Part shown: in pieces, positions 12,445 through 15,289 of the stretch
Position numbering within the stretch: position 1 is the stretch's first letter
How the letters are laid out: every line of letters starts with the position of its first letter
Assembly: GCA_030825825.1 (NCBI GenBank)
Contig: JAPJPE010000021.1
Span: forward strand, 1 to 15,289
Reading direction: 5' to 3'
Length of the DNA stretch: 15,289 bases
Source: Streptococcus sp.
GTDB taxonomy: Bacteria > Bacillota > Bacilli > Lactobacillales > Streptococcaceae
Position numbers and translations under genes: made by a program
The notes under the pieces: generated by a model
Seen by the model: only the letters and a program-made list of their open reading frames with translations
Told to the model about the DNA's origin: nothing
Database searches by the model: none

Positions 12445-13491
12445 ATGAGTAAACAAGACTTAATCCTGTTATATGGTGGACGTAGTGCAGAACGTGAAGT
12501 ATCTGTTCTTTCAGCAGAAAGCGTGATGCGCGCGATTGATTACCAAGCATTTTCGGTTCAGACCTATTTTATTACGCAGTCAGGAGACTTCATCCAGACG
12601 CAAGCTTTTGAAGAGAAACCAGCAGATGATGAGAAATTGATGACCAACGATACAGTGGACTGGTCTAAAAAAGTCGCACCATCAGCGATTTACAAGGAAG
12701 GAGCAGTGGTCTTTCCAGTGCTTCATGGACCGATGGGAGAAGATGGTTCCATCCAAGGCTTCTTAGAAGTCTTGAAAATGCCTTATGTCGGCTGTGGCAT
12801 CCTGGCTTCTAGTGTCGCGATGGACAAGATCACCACAAAGCGGGTTTTAGAATCTGCAGGGATTCCACAAGTTCCATATGTAGCTGTAGTAGAAGGCGAT
12901 GATATAGATGAGAAAATTGCTGCAATTGAAGCTACTCTCTCTTATCCAGTCTTTACCAAACCGTCCAATATGGGATCTAGCGTAGGGATTTCAAAATCTG
13001 AAAACCAAACAGAACTTCGGACTGCTCTCGAATTGGCCTTCAAATACGATAGCCGTGTCTTAGTAGAGCAAGGGGTTAATGCGCGTGAGATCGAAGTTGG
13101 ACTGCTTGGAAACTATGATGTGAAGAGCACCTTGCCAGGTGAAGTTGTGAAAGATGTGGCCTTCTATGATTATGATGCCAAATACATCGACAACAAAATT
13201 ACCATGGCGATTCCAGCTCAATTGGACCCTGAGGTTGTGAAAATCATGCGGACCAACGCAGAAAAAGCTTTTCGTGCAATCGGTGGTTTGGGCTTAGCTC
13301 GCTGTGATTTCTTCTATACCGATAAAGGAGACATCTTCTTAAACGAACTCAATACCATGCCAGGATTTACCCAATGGTCTATGTATCCCTTGCTTTGGGA
13401 CAATATGGGACTCAACTATACAGATTTGATCACCAAGTTAGTAGAGCTTGGAAAAGAAGTCTTCCAAAAACACGAAGCGCATTTGTTGTAA
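12445..13491 (+). CDS. ddl: D-alanine–D-alanine ligase
   Basis: A 348-residue ATP-grasp ligase that makes the D-Ala-D-Ala dipeptide used by MurF. Family motifs appear in order: YGGRSAEREVS (10–20), HGPMGEDGSIQG (94–105), the ATP-binding Lys/Ser loop KPSNMGSSVG (172–181), VVKDVAFYDYDAKYID (234–249) and the metal site FLNELNTMPGF (298–308). Tyr247 in AKYID occupies the omega-loop position where ligases that make D-Ala-D-Ala have Tyr and D-lactate-forming ones have Phe, so vancomycin-sensitive precursors are expected. AGGGAGA precedes the ATG. It is followed by murF, its pathway successor, across a 274-base gap that contains a repeat. Confidence 0.98.
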   Translation: MSKQDLILLYGGRSAEREVSVLSAESVMRAIDYQAFSVQTYFITQSGDFIQTQAFEEKPADDEKLMTNDTVDWSKKVAPSAIYKEGAVVFPVLHGPMGEDGSIQGFLEVLKMPYVGCGILASSVAMDKITTKRVLESAGIPQVPYVAVVEGDDIDEKIAAIEATLSYPVFTKPSNMGSSVGISKSENQTELRTALELAFKYDSRVLVEQGVNAREIEVGLLGNYDVKSTLPGEVVKDVAFYDYDAKYIDNKITMAIPAQLDPEVVKIMRTNAEKAFRAIGGLGLARCDFFYTDKGDIFLNELNTMPGFTQWSMYPLLWDNMGLNYTDLITKLVELGKEVFQKHEAHLL

Positions 13492-13502
13492 GAAAAGAGA
13501 GA

Positions 13503-13680
13503 GTGGGACAGAAATCGGTAATTCGTTAGAATTCGATTTCGTCGTCCCACCTCCGCACAGTTGAGTAGGGCTGTAAAAGCTGATGAAATCAGTGTAGTAG
13601 AGCCCACTCAACCACTGCGTCTTGCTTGACAATCCAAAAACAATCAAGAGGTTAGGACTTCTGTCCCAGCCACTTTTTTT
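13503..13680 (+). repeat. Structured intergenic repeat (MITE-like), with terminator-like ends
   Basis: Three nested structures are visible. Hairpin 1 (13503–13550) has GTGGGAC/GTCCCAC, GAAATCG/CGATTTC and AATTC/GAATT with a GTTA loop. Hairpin 2 (13560–13612) has GTTGAGT/ACTCAAC plus GGGCT/AGCCC with one bulged A, and encloses CTGAT-GAA-ATCAG. The ends TGGGACAGAA (13504–13513) and TTCTGTCCCA (13659–13668) are a perfect 10-bp inverted repeat, and a T7 tract follows at 13674–13680. I recall very similar sequence between genes of other oral streptococci. It may belong with BOX/RUP/SPRITE-type small repeats, but I cannot name the family. It could serve as the ddl terminator. Confidence 0.8.
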
Positions 13681-13693
13681 GTGGTCTAGAATA

Positions 13694-13702
13694 TGGTATA
13701 AT
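13694..13702 (+). promoter_or_regulatory. Extended -10 promoter for murF
   Basis: TGGTATAAT, an exact TGnTATAAT, lies 14 bases after the T7 tract that ends the repeat. The -35 position falls inside that T tract. The leader would be about 57 bases, with GAGGAG at 13754–13759. Confidence 0.8.
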
Positions 13703-13765
13703 GAGAAGAATTTGATAGGAGCGTCCAAATTTTTGAAGACGCTACGGAGAACTGAGGAGTCGGAT

Positions 13766-15133
13766 ATGAATCTCACATTACATGAAGTTGCTCATCTAGT
13801 ACATGCAAAAAATGATATCAGCCAATTTGAAGATGTGGCCCTCGTCAAGCCGGAATTTGACAGCCGATTGATTGGGCCTGGAGACCTGTTTGTTCCTTTA
13901 AAGGGAGCGCGTGATGGTCATGACTTTATTGAGACTGCTTTTGAAAATGGAGCCGTAGCCACTTTTTCAGAGAAAGTGGTAGAAGGCCACCCTTATATTT
14001 TGGTGGAAGATGTGCTGAGCGCTTTTCAAACACTTGCTGCAGCCTATCTTCAAAAGACAAAAGTAGATGTTTTTGCAGTGACGGGGTCAAATGGTAAAAC
14101 CACCACAAAAGATATGTTGGCACAGCTTTTGTCCACCACCTACCTGACCTATAAAACACAAGGAAACTATAATAACGAAATTGGTCTTCCTTATACGGTT
14201 TTGCATATGCCAGAAGGGACGGACAAACTGGTCCTTGAAATGGGGCAAGACCATCTAGGAGATATCCATCTCTTGTCAGAACTGGCGCATCCAAAAGCTG
14301 CTATTGTCACCTTGATTGGGGAAGCCCATTTGGAATTCTTCAAAGATCGAAGTGAGATCGCAAAAGGAAAACTCCAGATTGCGGATGGCATGCCAGAAGG
14401 TGGCCTTCTGGTGGTTCCAGCTGATCCGATTGTGAATGCCTACCTCCCTGAAAAACAAAAAGTGGTCCGCTTTGGTCCAGACGAGGAGATTTTTATTACC
14501 GAGTTGGTAGAGCGAAAGGATAGCTTAACTTTCCGCGCTAATTTCTTAGAAGAAGCGATTGATCTACCAGTAACAGGAAAATACAATGCGACCAATGCCA
14601 TGATTGCAGCTTATGTTGCCCTGCAAGAAGGAGTGAGCGAAGCGGCGATTCGTGATAGTTTTGCTACCTTGCAATTGACGCGCAACCGCACGGAATGGAA
14701 AAAGTCTAGTAACGGAGCAGATATCTTATCCGATGTCTACAATGCTAATCCGACGGCTATGCGTTTGATTTTAGAAACCTTCTCGACTATTCCTGCGAAT
14801 CCAAATGGCCGAAAATTAGCCGTCCTTGCAGATATGAAAGAACTTGGGGAGCAATCCATTGATCTGCACAACCAAATGATTCTCAGCCTGTCACCGGATG
14901 TCTTGGATACGGTGATTTTCTACGGTCAAGACATTGCGGGCTTGGCTCAATTAGCGAGCCAGATGTTCCCACTCGGACATGTCTATTATTTCAAAAAGAC
15001 CGCTGAGGAAGATCAATTTGAGGACCTGGTCAAACAAGTCAAGGAAAGCTTAAAAGAGCAGGACCAAATCCTCATCAAGGGAAGCAATTCCATGCATTTA
15101 GCCAAATTGGTAGAGGAATTAGAAAAAGCCTAG
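13766..15133 (+). CDS. murF: UDP-MurNAc-tripeptide–D-Ala-D-Ala ligase MurF
   Basis: A 455-residue cytoplasmic Mur ligase that adds D-Ala-D-Ala to the UDP-MurNAc-tripeptide, completing the pentapeptide precursor. The start ATG at 13766 (MNLTLHEVAHLV) lies six bases after GAGGAG. The same frame is open back to 13622, but that part is repeat and promoter DNA; 455 residues fits the usual length. The N-terminal UDP-binding domain has DSRLIGPGDLFVPLKG (32–47). The P-loop is GSNGKTTTK (107–115). The central domain has NYNNEIGLP (134–142) and GEAHLEFF (185–192), with DVYNANPTAM (323–332) near the C-terminal domain boundary. It uses the product of the neighbouring ddl. Confidence 0.97.
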   Translation: MNLTLHEVAHLVHAKNDISQFEDVALVKPEFDSRLIGPGDLFVPLKGARDGHDFIETAFENGAVATFSEKVVEGHPYILVEDVLSAFQTLAAAYLQKTKVDVFAVTGSNGKTTTKDMLAQLLSTTYLTYKTQGNYNNEIGLPYTVLHMPEGTDKLVLEMGQDHLGDIHLLSELAHPKAAIVTLIGEAHLEFFKDRSEIAKGKLQIADGMPEGGLLVVPADPIVNAYLPEKQKVVRFGPDEEIFITELVERKDSLTFRANFLEEAIDLPVTGKYNATNAMIAAYVALQEGVSEAAIRDSFATLQLTRNRTEWKKSSNGADILSDVYNANPTAMRLILETFSTIPANPNGRKLAVLADMKELGEQSIDLHNQMILSLSPDVLDTVIFYGQDIAGLAQLASQMFPLGHVYYFKKTAEEDQFEDLVKQVKESLKEQDQILIKGSNSMHLAKLVEELEKA

Positions 15134-15189
15134 CAAATGTGAAGGAAGTTATACAAAAATAGGCTACTATAAACTAAAGGAATAGAAAA

Positions 15190-15289
15190 ATGACATTTTG
15201 GGATTTATTGATTACGAACCAAAAATCAGCCCCGCCTGAGTTTGGGCTCTGGTATTTCATTCTGCCAGCTTCTTTGTTGGTGGTTGGCT
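15190..15289 (+). CDS. N-terminus of an unidentified membrane protein (cut by window end)
   Basis: An open frame from the ATG at 15190 to the window end gives 33 residues: MTFWDLLITNQKSAPPEFGL and the hydrophobic WYFILPASLLVVG, the start of a membrane span. AAAGGA at 15176–15181 is a good ribosome site, eight bases upstream. It begins 56 bases after murF with no terminator visible between. I do not recognise the family; a multi-span membrane protein is possible but cannot be judged from this piece. Confidence 0.6.
   Translation, partial: MTFWDLLITNQKSAPPEFGLWYFILPASLLVVG

Noticed and set aside
13622..13765. N-terminal extension of murF by 48 codons
   Set aside because: It would begin at TTG inside the repeat and include the -10 element; the ATG at 13766 has a proper ribosome site and gives the family length.
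13438..13776. 112-residue minus-strand reading frame across the ddl end and the repeat
   Set aside because: It runs antisense to ddl, through the structured repeat and over the murF promoter. There is no ribosome site, and it has the odd composition expected from repeat DNA. A second minus-strand frame at 13416–13607 is rejected likewise.
1..15289. CRISPR array, tRNA or rRNA genes, prophage or toxin–antitoxin locus
   Set aside because: No regularly spaced repeats, no tRNA-like cloverleaf with CCA context and no phage or toxin genes were found on reading both strands.

Overview
The window looks like chromosomal DNA of a viridans-type Streptococcus (mitis/sanguinis group). The evidence is the glmU–nudix–macP–mtnN gene order, the pbp2b–recR–ddl–murF cell-wall cluster, a 275-residue ExoA-type exonuclease, an AmiA/Ali/Hpp-type peptide-binding lipoprotein, and Gram-positive signals (strong AAGGAG ribosome sites, TATAAT and TGnTATAAT promoters, hairpin-plus-T terminators). 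The species cannot be fixed from the sequence alone; the genus assignment rests on remembered family sequences.

Layout. 1–2762 (+): the 3' end of glmU, then a Nudix ADP-ribose pyrophosphatase, macP, mtnN and a small DUF898-like membrane protein, closely spaced and closed by one terminator. 2796–3496 (+): nth with its own extended -10 promoter and terminator. 3663–5755 (+): a monocistronic oligopeptide-binding lipoprotein with no transporter subunits beside it. 5756–7126: an accessory patch. It holds a nested palindrome, a 93-bp copy of the 3' end of the downstream VOC gene, a small AT-rich lipoprotein gene with its own promoter and a possible CcpA site, and two decayed GNAT acetyltransferase fragments. 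7127–8395 (-): exoA and a VOC-fold gene in one operon. 8426–9606 (+): a translationally coupled DUF3290–DUF421 membrane pair. 9640–15133 (+): pbp2b, recR, ddl and murF, with a structured MITE-like repeat between ddl and murF. At 15190 a further membrane-protein gene begins and leaves the window.

How the genes fit together. Most of the window serves envelope construction and DNA upkeep. GlmU makes UDP-GlcNAc, Ddl makes D-Ala-D-Ala, MurF adds it to the peptidoglycan precursor, PBP2b cross-links during elongation, and MacP is the cofactor of the pneumococcal synthase PBP2a. Nth, ExoA and RecR cover base-excision and recombinational repair. MtnN and the Nudix enzyme clear toxic or signalling nucleotides.

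The unusual material is concentrated in 5756–7126. A partial gene duplication flanks a likely foreign lipoprotein gene, whose signal peptide ends in a sequence resembling the cAM373-type sex pheromones. The other notable items are the repeat between ddl and murF, whose terminator arms are separated so that alternative foldings are possible, and an endonuclease III with only two of the four iron–sulfur cysteines. I see no complete, previously undescribed multigene system here; the accessory patch and the ddl–murF repeat are the best leads.
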